Shown here in pieces: positions 1 through 7,830 of a DNA stretch of 64,000 nucleotides. Origin of the DNA: Rufibacter sp. LB8 (lineage in GTDB: Bacteria; Bacteroidota; Bacteroidia; Cytophagales; Hymenobacteraceae); assembly GCF_014876185.1 (NCBI RefSeq), contig NZ_JADALJ010000001.1, positions 4,031,001 through 4,095,000 on the forward strand, given 5' to 3'. Position 1 is the first letter of the stretch. Every line of letters starts with the position of its first letter. Made by a program: the position numbers and the translations under genes. Under the pieces are notes generated by a model. It saw nothing but the letters and a program-made list of their open reading frames with translations. It ran no database searches and had not been told where the DNA came from.

Positions 1-1
1 C

Positions 2-307
2 TCTGGGTATTATGTAGTACCGTTGGGTGCCGCTACCTTAACCGGCGTGCGTACAGACACTGAGGCGCAGCAAGTAGCCGTGTACCCAGTGCCAACCTCC
101 GGAAGCCTGCAGGTGCAATTGCCAGAGTCACTTAGAAAAGGAACCCGCCTGCAGGTAACTGACCTGGCCGGGAAAACCATCTTGGTGAAGGAAACCAAAA
201 CCCACGACGGAGTAACGCTTGATTTAAGCAACCAGGCAGCCGGCGTTTATCTGGTGGTGTTGCACACGCCAAACGGCAAAGTGGTGCGCCGCGTAGTAAA
301 ACAGTAA
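2..307 (+). CDS. C-terminal end of a T9SS-exported protein (partial, 5' end outside window)
   Basis: The reading frame is open from the left edge of the window to a TAA stop, so this is the tail of a larger gene. The last ~75 residues form a type IX secretion (Por) type A sorting domain: a YPVP motif (variant of the usual YPNP), a short beta strand ending VTDLAGKTIL, then DLSNQAAGVYLVVL and a basic end VVRRVVKQ. In this family the domain directs the cargo through the T9SS, where it is cleaved and the protein is anchored or released at the cell surface. What the cargo does cannot be told from this fragment. An internal ATG at 23 exists, but the frame continues upstream of it. A strong terminator follows at 326. 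Confidence 0.85.
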   Translation, partial: SGYYVVPLGAATLTGVRTDTEAQQVAVYPVPTSGSLQVQLPESLRKGTRLQVTDLAGKTILVKETKTHDGVTLDLSNQAAGVYLVVLHTPNGKVVRRVVKQ

Positions 308-325
308 GCTTTATTCATTCCATAC

Positions 326-353
326 AAAAGGGGACCCACAGGGTCCCCTTTTT
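326..353 (+). terminator. Rho-independent terminator after the T9SS cargo gene
   Basis: A perfect 12-bp stem (AAAAGGGGACCC / GGGTCCCCTTTT) with loop ACA is followed by further T residues. It starts 19 nt after the stop of the partial gene. Confidence 0.85.
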
Positions 354-368
354 ATTTTTGCCCAGGTT

Positions 369-407
369 CCGTTTTAGGCTCCATTTCCAGAAATGAAGCC
401 AAAAACG
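369..407. repeat. P-palindrome copy 1 of 30
   Basis: Imperfect copy: arms TTTTAGGCTCCATTT and AAATGAAGCCAAAAA around a CCAG loop. It lies just beyond the terminator of the first gene. Confidence 0.8.
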
Positions 408-456
408 TTTGGCTGAAATCGGGCCATTCCAAACCCATAAAACTTTTGCTACTCTT

Positions 457-500
457 CCCGTTTTCGGGCTCTGTTTTTGAAACGAAGCCCAAAACACGGG
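457..500. repeat. P-palindrome copy 2 of 30 (degenerate)
   Basis: The left arm CCCGTTTTCGGGCTC is well kept, the right arm GAAGCCCAAAACACGGG has drifted and the centre is altered. It lies 50 bp from copy 1. Confidence 0.65.
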
Positions 501-765
501 TACCTATCCTCAGGTAATTTTCCCTTCTGTTCACCTGCCGTCGGCTTCGTTGAAAATATTTGAGCGCGCGCAAGGAACCACTATTCTGAATTCATGGAAA
601 ATTTCGGTTTTAAGCCCTTTTAAAGCCGATGAAGAAGTGACGTTTGGCAACGGGAAGGTTTGGCCAGGAAAGTGCCGTAAAAGTGAGCTAATAGCCTTTT
701 TTGAAAACATATTTCTGTGGGGAAAGAAAGGCCAGCGGTGTTGTGGAGGGAAATGAAGGTAGGGG
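501..765. other. Gene-poor stretch
   Basis: Together with copies 1 and 2 of the palindrome this fills the 308-817 gap. Short open frames exist but none has a credible start, a recognisable domain or Bacteroidota-like codon use. I see nothing else here. Confidence 0.5.
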
Positions 766-796
766 GCATGCAACCTTCGGGCTGTTACAGGACTCT
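766..796 (+). promoter_or_regulatory. Candidate ECF-sigma promoter of the lipoprotein gene
   Basis: GCATGCAACCTT is followed, at the same spacing, by a CTCT box as at 36272-36302 in front of the ECF sigma gene. From the last C of AACC to the CTCT box is 18 nt in both. The AACC block fits the AAC-type -35 element common in ECF promoters. The ATG of the lipoprotein lies 22 nt downstream of CTCT. Confidence 0.55.
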
Positions 797-817
797 ACTG
801 TATAAACCCACGCACCC

Positions 818-1165
818 ATGAAAGTTCACTACGCCCTTTGCTTGTCAGTTCTGCTTCTTTTTTCTGGGTGCGACCTGGACGATGACCAAAAAGTTTGCAA
901 CGTCAGCAATCCTACTGAGAACCTGCCCTGGCTTAAAGCCAAAAAGGAAGAGTTGCAGACGTCTATTAATTGCCATTTCATTGATCAGGGTGAGTGGCGT
1001 GGGATAACCGTTTTCATATTTGGGACCTGTTCGCCCCTCATTAGTTCTGTTCTGCTTGTCTATGACTGTGAAGGCAACCTGCTTTGCCCCAGCTCAAGTG
1101 CTGCTTGCCCTACTTTTCAAAGAAATGTGAGGTCGCGCAAAACCATCTGGCGAAACGGGAAATAG
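818..1165 (+). CDS. Small putative lipoprotein, unknown function
   Basis: A 115-residue protein. The first 17 residues are a hydrophobic signal ending LLLFSGC, with C18 as likely lipidation site, followed by an acidic DLDDDQK stretch. Asp after the lipobox Cys is compatible with surface or periplasmic retention signals, but this is not decisive. Six further cysteines are spread over residues 27-96 and may form disulfides; a VYDCEG-LLCP segment is near residues 80-90. I recognise no domain. It is a single gene with its own candidate ECF-type promoter at 766, and the palindrome at 1181 lies 15 nt beyond the stop. The ATG is preceded by no clear Shine-Dalgarno, as is usual in this phylum. The coding call rests on the signal peptide and promoter. 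Confidence 0.65.
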   Translation: MKVHYALCLSVLLLFSGCDLDDDQKVCNVSNPTENLPWLKAKKEELQTSINCHFIDQGEWRGITVFIFGTCSPLISSVLLVYDCEGNLLCPSSSAACPTFQRNVRSRKTIWRNGK

Positions 1166-1180
1166 CTGGGTCTGGGGCAT

Positions 1181-1223
1181 TCTGTTTTCGGGCTCATTTC
1201 CAGAAACGAGGCCAAAAACAGAA
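1181..1223. repeat. P-palindrome copy 3 of 30
   Basis: Arms TCTGTTTTCGGGCTCATTTC and GAAACGAGGCCAAAAACAGA. The outer TCTG/CAGA pair is complementary although the inner arms are of mixed type. It begins 15 nt after the lipoprotein stop. Confidence 0.85.
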
Positions 1224-1232
1224 AGCCCAACC

Positions 1233-1268
1233 TGTAGAGACACAATGCCTTGCGTCTTGCCTCTATGC
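1233..1268. repeat. GAGACAAGGC hairpin family, diverged copy
   Basis: TGTAGAGACACAATGCCTTGCGTCTTGCCTC resembles the hairpins AGAGAC-AGGC...GCCT-GTCTCT at 62031 and 62302. It is the weakest of the three copies. Confidence 0.4.
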
Positions 1269-1324
1269 AACAATTATTAAAGATGAAGTAACTGCTGCTG
1301 CAAGATGAGGAGTAAACGAAAAAC

Positions 1325-1367
1325 AAAAAAGCCGTGCCCGGAAATGACTCCAGACACGGCTTTTTTT
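1325..1367. terminator. Bidirectional terminator between lipoprotein gene and asd
   Basis: AAAAAAGCCGTG pairs with CACGGCTTTTTTT around an 18-nt loop. A/T tracts on both sides serve both converging genes. The asd stop lies about 17 nt further on. Confidence 0.8.
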
Positions 1368-1383
1368 ATGCGGTTTGAATTGG

Positions 1384-2373
1384 TTACACCAGGTTGTTGG
1401 CCACCAAATACTCGGCAATCTGCACGGCGTTGGTGGCGGCTCCTTTGCGAAGGTTGTCGGCTACAATCCAGAGGTTGAGGGTGTTGGGCTGTGATTCATC
1501 GCGGCGCACGCGGCCTACAAACACCTCGTCGCGGCCGTGGGCGGTCAAAGGCATGGGGTACTGCAGGTTGGCGGTATCATCTACCACCACCACGCCCGGG
1601 GTTTCGTTTAAGATGCGGTACACTTCCTCCATGGTGAAATCTTTGGCAAACTCCACGTTCACGCTTTCAGAGTGGCCGCCCACTACCGGAATGCGCACGG
1701 TGGTAGCCGTTACTTGTATGCCTTCATCGCCCATGATTTTCTTGGTCTCCAGCACCATTTTCATCTCCTCTTTGGTGTACCCGTTCTCAGTGAACACGTC
1801 AATGTGCGGAATCACGTTCAGGTCAATGGTGTAGGCGTAGGCTTTCTCGCCTTCTTTGCCGGCACGCTCGTTCATGAGCTGGTCCACGGCTTTCTTGCCC
1901 GTTCCCGTCACTGACTGGTACGTGCTCACCACAATGCGCTTGATTTTTAACGCCTGGTGCAAGTGGTTGAGTGCCACCACCATTTGTATGGTAGAGCAGT
2001 TGGGGTTGGCAATTATTTTATCTTGTGGGGTCAGTTCTTGGGCGTTTATTTCCGGCACCACCAGTTTTTTGGAAGGGTCCATGCGCCACGCAGAGGAATT
2101 GTCCACCACGGTAGTCCCCACTTCGGCAAACTTGGGCGCCATCTCTTTGCTCACGCTCCCGCCCGCCGAGAAAATAGCGATCTGCGGTTTCTGCGCGATG
2201 GCCTCTTCCATGCTCACCACGGTGTATTCTTTGTTTTTAAACGTCATTTTCTGGCCTACTGAGCGCTCAGAGGCCACCAACAACAGTTCATCTACGGGGA
2301 AGTTGCGTTCCGCCAACACTTTCAGCATTTCACCGCCCACCAGGCCGGTAGCGCCAACAACAGCTACTTTCAT
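1384..2373 (-). CDS. asd: Aspartate-semialdehyde dehydrogenase
   Basis: A 329-residue cytoplasmic enzyme that reduces L-aspartyl-4-phosphate to aspartate-4-semialdehyde with NADPH. This is the shared step toward lysine/diaminopimelate, threonine and methionine. Seen: an N-terminal nucleotide-binding motif VAVVGATGLVGGEML (residues 3-17), the active-site segment NPNCSTIQ with nucleophile Cys126, and GGHSES with the catalytic His at about 234. The length is normal for bacterial Asd. It is transcribed alone, divergently from the lamin-tail gene, with a palindrome in the shared upstream region and a terminator at 1325. The ATG start gives the expected MKVAVVGATG opening. Confidence 0.96.
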   Translation of the reverse strand: MKVAVVGATGLVGGEMLKVLAERNFPVDELLLVASERSVGQKMTFKNKEYTVVSMEEAIAQKPQIAIFSAGGSVSKEMAPKFAEVGTTVVDNSSAWRMDPSKKLVVPEINAQELTPQDKIIANPNCSTIQMVVALNHLHQALKIKRIVVSTYQSVTGTGKKAVDQLMNERAGKEGEKAYAYTIDLNVIPHIDVFTENGYTKEEMKMVLETKKIMGDEGIQVTATTVRIPVVGGHSESVNVEFAKDFTMEEVYRILNETPGVVVVDDTANLQYPMPLTAHGRDEVFVGRVRRDESQPNTLNLWIVADNLRKGAATNAVQIAEYLVANNLV

Positions 2374-2420
2374 TCTAAACAGAAGTAAAAAGGTATTTCT
2401 AAAAAGTACCGCCGCCGCTT

Positions 2421-2460
2421 TCTGTTTTTGGCTTCATTTCTGAAAATGAGCCCGAAAACA
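2421..2460. repeat. P-palindrome copy 4 of 30
   Basis: A mixed-arm copy: left TTTTTGGCTTCATTT (type II), right AAATGAGCCCGAAAA (type I). It lies in the divergent promoter region between asd and the lamin-tail gene, so it cannot be a simple end-of-gene terminator here. Confidence 0.85.
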
Positions 2461-2517
2461 GCGCGGTCGCGTTGCAAATAAACCAACTTTTTGCCACACA
2501 TAAAGTAATCTTGAAAT

Positions 2518-5091
2518 ATGAGGAGCCTTTTTCTTGTAATCTTTCTATGGATGGGCGTCTGTGGCACCGCGTGGGCGCAACTGCAGGAATCATTTTCTGA
2601 CGGTGATTTCACGCAGAATCCTGCCTGGCAAGGCGAAACGTCGTTCTTTCAGGTGAACGCCGCGCGCCAACTGCAGAGCAACGGACCGGCCGTCACGGGC
2701 TCCACCATCCATCTTTCTACCGCCAATCAGTTAGCCCTTGGGGTTCAGTGGGAATATTATGTTCAGTTAGCCTTGGCTACTTCATCCGGAAATTACGCCG
2801 AAGTGCATTTGATTTCTGACATGGCTGATTTGGAAGGAGAGGGCAGAGGCTACTTCGTGCGCATGGGAGGCACCGAGGACGAGGTGAGCCTTTACCGAAA
2901 AGACGGCGGCACCGCCACCAAGATCATCAATGGCCCAGACAAAAGCATAGACGCGGCAGACAACAGATTCTGGGTACGCGTGACCCGAACCGCAGACAAT
3001 GCTTGGACCCTGGAACTGGACGTGACCGGCACCCGCCAAAACTACGTGCTCCAGGGCCAAATCACCGACAGCCGCTATACCAGTTCTGTCTTTGCCGGCG
3101 TAGTATTCCGGTATTCGCAGGCCAACGCCCAGCGCTTCTTTTTTGATGATTTCACCATAAAAGACATAGGCCCGCCTGCTATTTCACGCGTGTCAGTTCT
3201 CAATTCCAGGGAAGTGGAAATCACGTTTTCAGAGCCGGTGCAGGAACAGCAGGCCAGAACACTTGCCAATTACCGGCTCAACAACCAGCATGCGCCGGTA
3301 GCCGTGGACTGGAATTCGAGCCAACCTCAACGCATTAAGTTAACATATGATATAGACTTTGAGACAGGCGCGAATCACTTGTTGATTTCTCGCCTTGTAG
3401 ACGCAGATGGAAACGTAGCGCAGAACCTGACAGCCACGTTCAATTTTACGCCCAGGGCAGCTTCGGGTGACGTGCGAATTACGGAGGTTTACGCCGATGT
3501 GAATCCGTTACAAGACCTACCCGCCGCTGAATTCTTTGAGCTCTACAACACCAGCAGCAAAACCCTGAATTTGCAGGGCTGGACCTACAGAGATGCCACC
3601 ACGTCTACCGGTGTTTTCCCGGCTTTTTTACTTAAACCTAACCAATACGTGATTGTCTGCGCAGCGGCAGATACCAGTCTGTATAAGCCATACGGGCAAG
3701 TGGTGGGTCTGAAAACGTTCCCGTCTCTGAATGATGCCGGCGATGACCTGCACGTGTATGATGACACCGGCCAATTGATTGACATGGTACGGTTTTCTTC
3801 TGCCTGGCATGCCAGCACCGCCAAACGCGAGGGCGGTTGGAGCTTGGAATTAATGGATTTTACGTCTTCTTGCAAGGGCGGCGCGCTTTGGAAATCTTCT
3901 GAAAACCCGCGTGGCGGCACGCCCGGCCAAGCCAATTCCATTCAACAGACAGACCAAACGCCTCCGGCAGTCATGCAAGCCACGGCCCTTGGCGCAGACC
4001 GGGTGGTGGTCCGGTTTTCTGAGCCCCTGGATAGTGCTTTTTCGGCGAACGCCAATTTTTTTACCTTCACGCAGAACCTGCCGGTGCAGCAAGTGACTGT
4101 CAGAAACCCAGATTTCACCGAGGTGGAACTCCGGCTGGCCACGCCCCTGCGGGAGAATGAACGCTACACGCTCACCGTCAAGGGCGTGCGGGACTGCGCC
4201 GGGAACGCGTTGGCCACGCCACAAACCATGGACGTGATTTTACCGGGCGCAGCGGCAGCGGAAGATGTGGTGATCAATGAAATTCTTTTCAACCCCAGAA
4301 CCGGCGGCGTGGACTTTGTGGAACTGGTGAACCGTTCTGGCAAATTCCTGAACCTGCAGAACTGGAAACTGGCCAACAAGGAAAGCAATGCGGTCGCGAA
4401 TGCACGGATTCTCAGCCCGCAGGCGCTGCTCTTGCCGCCGGGTGGTTTTCTGGTTTTGACCACCAACCCAGATTTGCTGTTCGCGCACTACCCAAATGGC
4501 AAGCGGGAAACGTTTTGGGCCATGGCCTCCCTGCCCAGCTTTCCAGATGCGGCCGGAACAGTGGTTTTGTTGCTGCCAGATAATACGGTGGTAGATGAGG
4601 TGGCCTACCGCGAAGAGCAACATTTCAAGCTGCTGAAAAACGTGGAAGGCATCTCGCTGGAGCGGATTTCTGTGGCGGGACCTTCTGTGGAAAGCAATTT
4701 TTATTCGGCGGCATCACAGGTAGGCGCCACGCCGGGCTACGCCAACTCACAGGCCCGTGAGGGGCAAAGCGGCCCAGCCAAACTCACCCTGCAACCAGAG
4801 ACCTTTACCCCTGACCATGACGGGCAAGAAGACGTGCTGCTGCTTCAGTTTAATTTGCCACAGTCGGGTTTTGTGGGAACCGTTTCCATCTTTGACGCCA
4901 ATGGCAGATTGATCCGGCGTCTGGCCAGCAACGCCTTATTGGGTACCGACACGGTGTTGCAGTGGGACGGTCTTACAGAGGCGGGCGCCAAAGCGGCCAT
5001 TGGCTATTACTTGGTGCTGGTGGAACTCTTTGATTTGCAAGGCCGCAAGGAAGTCTTGAAGAAAACTGCCGTGGTAGGAGGTCGTTTTTAG
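2518..5091 (+). CDS. Lamin-tail-domain surface/exported protein
   Basis: An 857-residue protein with a signal peptide (residues 1-20, ending GTAWAQ). An N-terminal lectin-like segment runs to about residue 215. SbsA/Ig-like strands follow near 219 (PPAISRVSVLNSREVEITFSEP). The first lamin-tail domain is at about 318-430 (VRITEVYADVNP, then FFELYNTSSKTLNLQGW). A second Ig-like unit is near 480 (TPPAVMQATALGADRVVVRFSEP), and the second lamin-tail domain is at about 580-690 (VVINEILFNPRTGGVDFVELVNRSG). The C-terminal ~95 residues (FTPDHDGQEDVLLLQFNL..., YYLVLVELFDLQGR) look like a FlgD/CHU-type Ig or T9SS tail. Such proteins are exported in Bacteroidota and often bind or process extracellular polymers; no enzyme domain is visible. 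The stop codon and the last two residues (RF) are encoded by palindrome copy 5. Confidence 0.85.
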   Translation: MRSLFLVIFLWMGVCGTAWAQLQESFSDGDFTQNPAWQGETSFFQVNAARQLQSNGPAVTGSTIHLSTANQLALGVQWEYYVQLALATSSGNYAEVHLISDMADLEGEGRGYFVRMGGTEDEVSLYRKDGGTATKIINGPDKSIDAADNRFWVRVTRTADNAWTLELDVTGTRQNYVLQGQITDSRYTSSVFAGVVFRYSQANAQRFFFDDFTIKDIGPPAISRVSVLNSREVEITFSEPVQEQQARTLANYRLNNQHAPVAVDWNSSQPQRIKLTYDIDFETGANHLLISRLVDADGNVAQNLTATFNFTPRAASGDVRITEVYADVNPLQDLPAAEFFELYNTSSKTLNLQGWTYRDATTSTGVFPAFLLKPNQYVIVCAAADTSLYKPYGQVVGLKTFPSLNDAGDDLHVYDDTGQLIDMVRFSSAWHASTAKREGGWSLELMDFTSSCKGGALWKSSENPRGGTPGQANSIQQTDQTPPAVMQATALGADRVVVRFSEPLDSAFSANANFFTFTQNLPVQQVTVRNPDFTEVELRLATPLRENERYTLTVKGVRDCAGNALATPQTMDVILPGAAAAEDVVINEILFNPRTGGVDFVELVNRSGKFLNLQNWKLANKESNAVANARILSPQALLLPPGGFLVLTTNPDLLFAHYPNGKRETFWAMASLPSFPDAAGTVVLLLPDNTVVDEVAYREEQHFKLLKNVEGISLERISVAGPSVESNFYSAASQVGATPGYANSQAREGQSGPAKLTLQPETFTPDHDGQEDVLLLQFNLPQSGFVGTVSIFDANGRLIRRLASNALLGTDTVLQWDGLTEAGAKAAIGYYLVLVELFDLQGRKEVLKKTAVVGGRF

Positions 5092-5120
5092 CCTCATTTC
5101 TGGAAATGAGGCCAAAAACG
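5083..5120. repeat. P-palindrome copy 5 of 30 (contains a stop codon)
   Basis: CGTTTTTAGCCTCATTT-CTGG-AAATGAGGCCAAAAACG, nearly perfect. The left arm is read as codons CGT TTT TAG, so the element provides the last two codons and the stop of the lamin-tail gene. Confidence 0.9.
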
Positions 5121-5145
5121 GAAGCAGTTAGCGTTCTTGTGGTCA

Positions 5146-5306
5146 AGAGCTTGTTTACATTGTGGTTTTGCAGGCGAAAACTGGAAGCGAGAGGTTCTGG
5201 TGAAGCGTTTTTGAGCTGCATAGCAGCGCTACAATGAGAGTATAAGGCAATGCCTGGTTCTTTCTATGCCTGTTGGTAGCACAAAAGAAAAATGTAACTA
5301 GGCTCT
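5146..5306. repeat. 160-bp inverted-terminus element, copy A
   Basis: It begins AGAGCTTGTTTACATTG and ends with the complement (TACATTTTTC inner, AGAGCC outer). The interior matches copies B (18114) and C (62078) across its length, including GGTTCTGGTGAAGC and a GCATAGCAGCGCTA block. No coding frame is kept between copies, so it is likely a MITE-like or REP-like non-autonomous element. Confidence 0.8.
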
Positions 5307-5349
5307 ACATCACCTTCTAAATTCAAATTCCTTTCATTCGTTTATCCTT

Positions 5350-5389
5350 CCGTTTTCGGCTCCATTTCCAGAAATGAGCCCGAAAACGG
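5350..5389. repeat. P-palindrome copy 6 of 30
   Basis: CCGTTTTCGGCTCCATTT-CCAG-AAATGAGCCCGAAAACGG. The outer stems are perfect, with a one-base slip in the inner arm. It lies between copy A of the 160-bp element and the TSUP promoter. Confidence 0.88.
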
Positions 5390-5406
5390 AAATTTTTGGG
5401 TGCCTG

Positions 5407-5437
5407 TTTGATTAGGCTTCGGTTTTGAGAATCTTTG
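5407..5437 (+). promoter_or_regulatory. Candidate housekeeping promoter of the TSUP gene
   Basis: TTTG at 5407-5410, 19-nt spacer, AATCTTTG at 5430-5437. This fits the Bacteroidota primary-sigma consensus TTTG-N19-21-TAnnTTTG with one mismatch. It overlaps the TTG at 5435, which argues for the later GTG start at 5459. Confidence 0.5.
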
Positions 5438-5458
5438 CATTCTGTTTATAAGAAGACC

Positions 5459-6217
5459 GTGGAGATTCTCTATTTATGCCTGTTCGCTTTTCTGGCGGGC
5501 CTCATTGATTCAGTGGTGGGCGGGGGCGGCCTCATTCAGTTGCCGGCGCTGTTGGTTTTTCTGCCGCAGGTGGCGCTTCCCACGCTCTTCGGGACCGGGA
5601 AGTTGGCGGGCATAGCGGGTACCTCCGTGTCTATGTGGCGGTATGCGCGCAACGTGGAGATCAACTGGCGGGCCTTGTTGCCGGCAGCGGCCACGGCGTT
5701 TGTATTCTCCTTTCTGGGCGCGCGGGCGCTAAGCCATTTCAACGCTGATTTGCTCAAGCCGCTAATTCTGGTGCTGTTGGTTTCGGTGGCCATTTACACG
5801 TTTTTCAGGAAAGACTTCGGGGCTATCCACGCGCCCCGCTTGCCGCAGAGCCGCGAAATCTGGTACGGTATGCTGGTGGGCCTGGTCATTGGGTTTTATG
5901 ACGGATTCTTTGGGCCGGGCACGGGCAGTTTTCTCATTTTCATCTTTGTAGGCGTGTTTGGGTTTAACTTTCTGGCGGCTTCGGCCTCTGCCAAAGTGGT
6001 GAATGTGGCCACCAATTTATCGGCGCTGTTATATTTTGGGTACAAGGGCCACATTCTGTACCACATTGGCATTCCTATGGCCATCAGCAGCGTGCTGGGT
6101 TCTATGGTGGGCACCAGAATTGCGTTGGCCAAGGGCTCAGGCTTTGTCCGGAAGCTGTTTCTGGTGGTGGTCACGGGCATTATCTGCAAGTTTGCCTATG
6201 ACACTTTTCTGAAATAG
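5459..6217 (+). CDS. TSUP-family (TauE/SafE) sulfite/sulfonate exporter-like permease
   Basis: About 252 residues with eight predicted hydrophobic segments. The family moves sulfite, sulfonates or other organic anions across the inner membrane. Diagnostic features are the glycine-rich first segment LAGLIDSVVGGGGLIQLPAL, TLFGTGKLAGIAGT, and the repeat-half signature IGFYDGFFGPGTGSFLIF. The substrate cannot be set from sequence. I start it at the GTG at 5459, because a TTG at 5435 falls inside the predicted -7 promoter box; the longer form would add MHSVYKKT. Palindrome copy 7 follows immediately after the stop. It is a single gene between repeats. Confidence 0.88.
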   Translation: MEILYLCLFAFLAGLIDSVVGGGGLIQLPALLVFLPQVALPTLFGTGKLAGIAGTSVSMWRYARNVEINWRALLPAAATAFVFSFLGARALSHFNADLLKPLILVLLVSVAIYTFFRKDFGAIHAPRLPQSREIWYGMLVGLVIGFYDGFFGPGTGSFLIFIFVGVFGFNFLAASASAKVVNVATNLSALLYFGYKGHILYHIGIPMAISSVLGSMVGTRIALAKGSGFVRKLFLVVVTGIICKFAYDTFLK

Positions 6218-6218
6218 G

Positions 6219-6255
6219 CGTTTTTGGCCTCTGTTTTGGAAATGCGGCCCAAACC
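6219..6255. repeat. P-palindrome copy 7 of 30 (degenerate)
   Basis: CGTTTTTGGCCTC...GCGGCCCAAACC; the centre is changed to TGTTTTGGAAAT. It begins 2 nt after the TSUP stop. Confidence 0.6.
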
Positions 6256-6382
6256 AGTACTCACTTATGAGTATTCTGCCGGGCGCGTATTTGATAGTTG
6301 ATATTTTTTGCAGAAGTTAGCACCTCAATAACCTGCTTGTTCTCAGGCAGAAGAATCGTTTTTAACCCATACACATAGAAAA

Positions 6383-7495
6383 ATGAAGAATTCTTTACGC
6401 AACATGGCCAAGTGGGCTTTACCGGCGCTAGGCTTATTTCTGATGAGCTCAGGTGCGCAGGCCCAGGATGAGGTGGGGGAATTTATACGGGCCGGTAGAA
6501 GCGATGCCAATAAATTGATTCAGGCCTATGCAGAACCGGTAGGAAAATCGTTGGGCCATAGCCTGAACGGCGGTTGGTTTAACTCGGGCAAAGCCATGGG
6601 GTTGGGTAGGTTTGATATTCGGGTGTTTGGGTCTGTCACGTTCGCTCCAAAAGACGCCAAGACCTTTGACCTGGCTGGTTTGGGGCTGCAGCAGGTACGC
6701 GACGCCAACGGTAACAAATTTGCGGGCAGATCTGTTTTAACGCCCACCATTTTTGGCGAGGACAAAGACGGGCCCGGCCTTACAGTATATGCCAGAAACC
6801 CGGTGACCAACCAAGAAGAAAGAATTTCCAGCTTCAATGCACCTCCGGGCACGGGCGTGGACTTTATGCCGTTCCCAGTGGCGCAGTTGAGCGTTGGGCT
6901 TATCAAAGACACCGAGGTGGCCGTGCGGTTTGTGCCGGAAATCAAGATGGATGATTTTGAGATTAGTCTCTGGGGAGTAGGCGTGAAGCACGGCATCAAA
7001 CAATGGATTCCGGTGGTGGCCTCTATTCCTGGGTTTGATATCACCGTTTTTGGCGGGTACACTAACTTAAAAAGTGCTTACAGAGGCATTGACGTAGGGT
7101 TGGCAGATGAAGACCAGGCCTTTGCCTCTGCCCAGCAACGCAGCGCCGGGTATTATGACGGGCAAGCCATAGAACTCACCACCAAAGCCTGGACCGTAAG
7201 TTTGGTAGCTTCCAAAACCTTCAGTGTGATTACCGGCTACGCAGGTCCCAAATACAGCAACGTACAGACAGACTTGGCCGCCATTGGCAAATACCCGGTG
7301 ACCGCCTATAAAACTACGGCGCCTTTCAGATACGTGGAAGACGTGGACACGCCCGTAAATATCAGTATGAAAGACAGCCAATTTGGGTTGACAGCCGGTC
7401 TGCGCCTGAAGCTTTTGTTCTTCTCCATGTACGGTGAGTACACGTTGGCTAAATATCCTACCGCTACCGCTGGCATTGGCTTGGGTTGGAATTAA
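6383..7495 (+). CDS. Outer-membrane beta-barrel-like protein (resembles DUF6588 proteins)
   Basis: A 370-residue protein with a signal peptide (residues 1-27, ending SSGAQAQ). After a short helix (EFIRAGRSDANKLIQAYAEPVGKSLG) come many amphipathic strands rich in aromatic and glycine residues, such as GRFDIRVFGSVTF, VAQLSVGLIKDTEVAVRFVPE, FDITVFGGYTNL and LRLKLLFFSMYGEYTLA. The last residues, GIGLGWN, end on an aromatic followed by Asn rather than Phe. The layout fits a family of Bacteroidota outer-membrane proteins of unknown role; the DUF number is from memory and is not certain. The gene stands alone with a good terminator 20 nt downstream. No partner gene suggests a substrate. Confidence 0.7.
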   Translation: MKNSLRNMAKWALPALGLFLMSSGAQAQDEVGEFIRAGRSDANKLIQAYAEPVGKSLGHSLNGGWFNSGKAMGLGRFDIRVFGSVTFAPKDAKTFDLAGLGLQQVRDANGNKFAGRSVLTPTIFGEDKDGPGLTVYARNPVTNQEERISSFNAPPGTGVDFMPFPVAQLSVGLIKDTEVAVRFVPEIKMDDFEISLWGVGVKHGIKQWIPVVASIPGFDITVFGGYTNLKSAYRGIDVGLADEDQAFASAQQRSAGYYDGQAIELTTKAWTVSLVASKTFSVITGYAGPKYSNVQTDLAAIGKYPVTAYKTTAPFRYVEDVDTPVNISMKDSQFGLTAGLRLKLLFFSMYGEYTLAKYPTATAGIGLGWN

Positions 7496-7512
7496 GCTGC
7501 AACGCACTAAGT

Positions 7513-7556
7513 AAAAAAGAGCGCCCCTGTAGAAATGCAGGGGCGCTCTCTTTTAT
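7513..7556 (+). terminator. Terminator after the barrel protein gene
   Basis: AGAGCGCCCCTG pairs with CAGGGGCGCTCT over 12 bp. A flanking A-run and CTTTTAT follow. The rest of the 7496-7830 gap holds only the SusC promoter region. Confidence 0.88.
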
Positions 7557-7738
7557 GCTTTGCTAGTTAACATAAAAATGTAACTAGTGGCCCTTGTTTT
7601 TTATTACTTGTCTGCAGCACTTAAATGCACCCTATATATAATAGAGTGAGGGCATTCTTAAAAAGTGTTTTTGGGTTTGTTTTAACCTGCGGTACTATAG
7701 CTGGCAGGAGGGAGCACAACGAACCAATAAGTGTTCAT

Positions 7739-7768
7739 ATTGTTTATATTCTTCTAAAAATATATTTG
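7739..7768 (+). promoter_or_regulatory. Candidate promoter of the first susCD pair
   Basis: ATTG at 7739-7742, 18-nt spacer, TATATTTG at 7761-7768, which matches the -7 consensus TAnnTTTG exactly. The predicted start of transcription is about 55 nt before the susC ATG. Confidence 0.5.
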
Positions 7769-7830
7769 AAGTTACTATATAATCAGTATCTTGAGCATTA
7801 AATCCATCTATTAACTAACCAAAAAAACAC

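Noticed and set aside
352-573. Several short open frames whose proteins contain FGLISGNEPEN or ASFLEMSPKTE
   Set aside because: The motif is just the palindrome translated in different frames. It recurs in many unrelated frames and does not mark a protein family.
7560-7590. TTGCTAGTTAACATAAAAATGTAACTAGTG-like inverted repeat resembling the right end of the 160-bp element
   Set aside because: Only about 14 bp match and no second end or interior is present; probably chance in AT-rich DNA.
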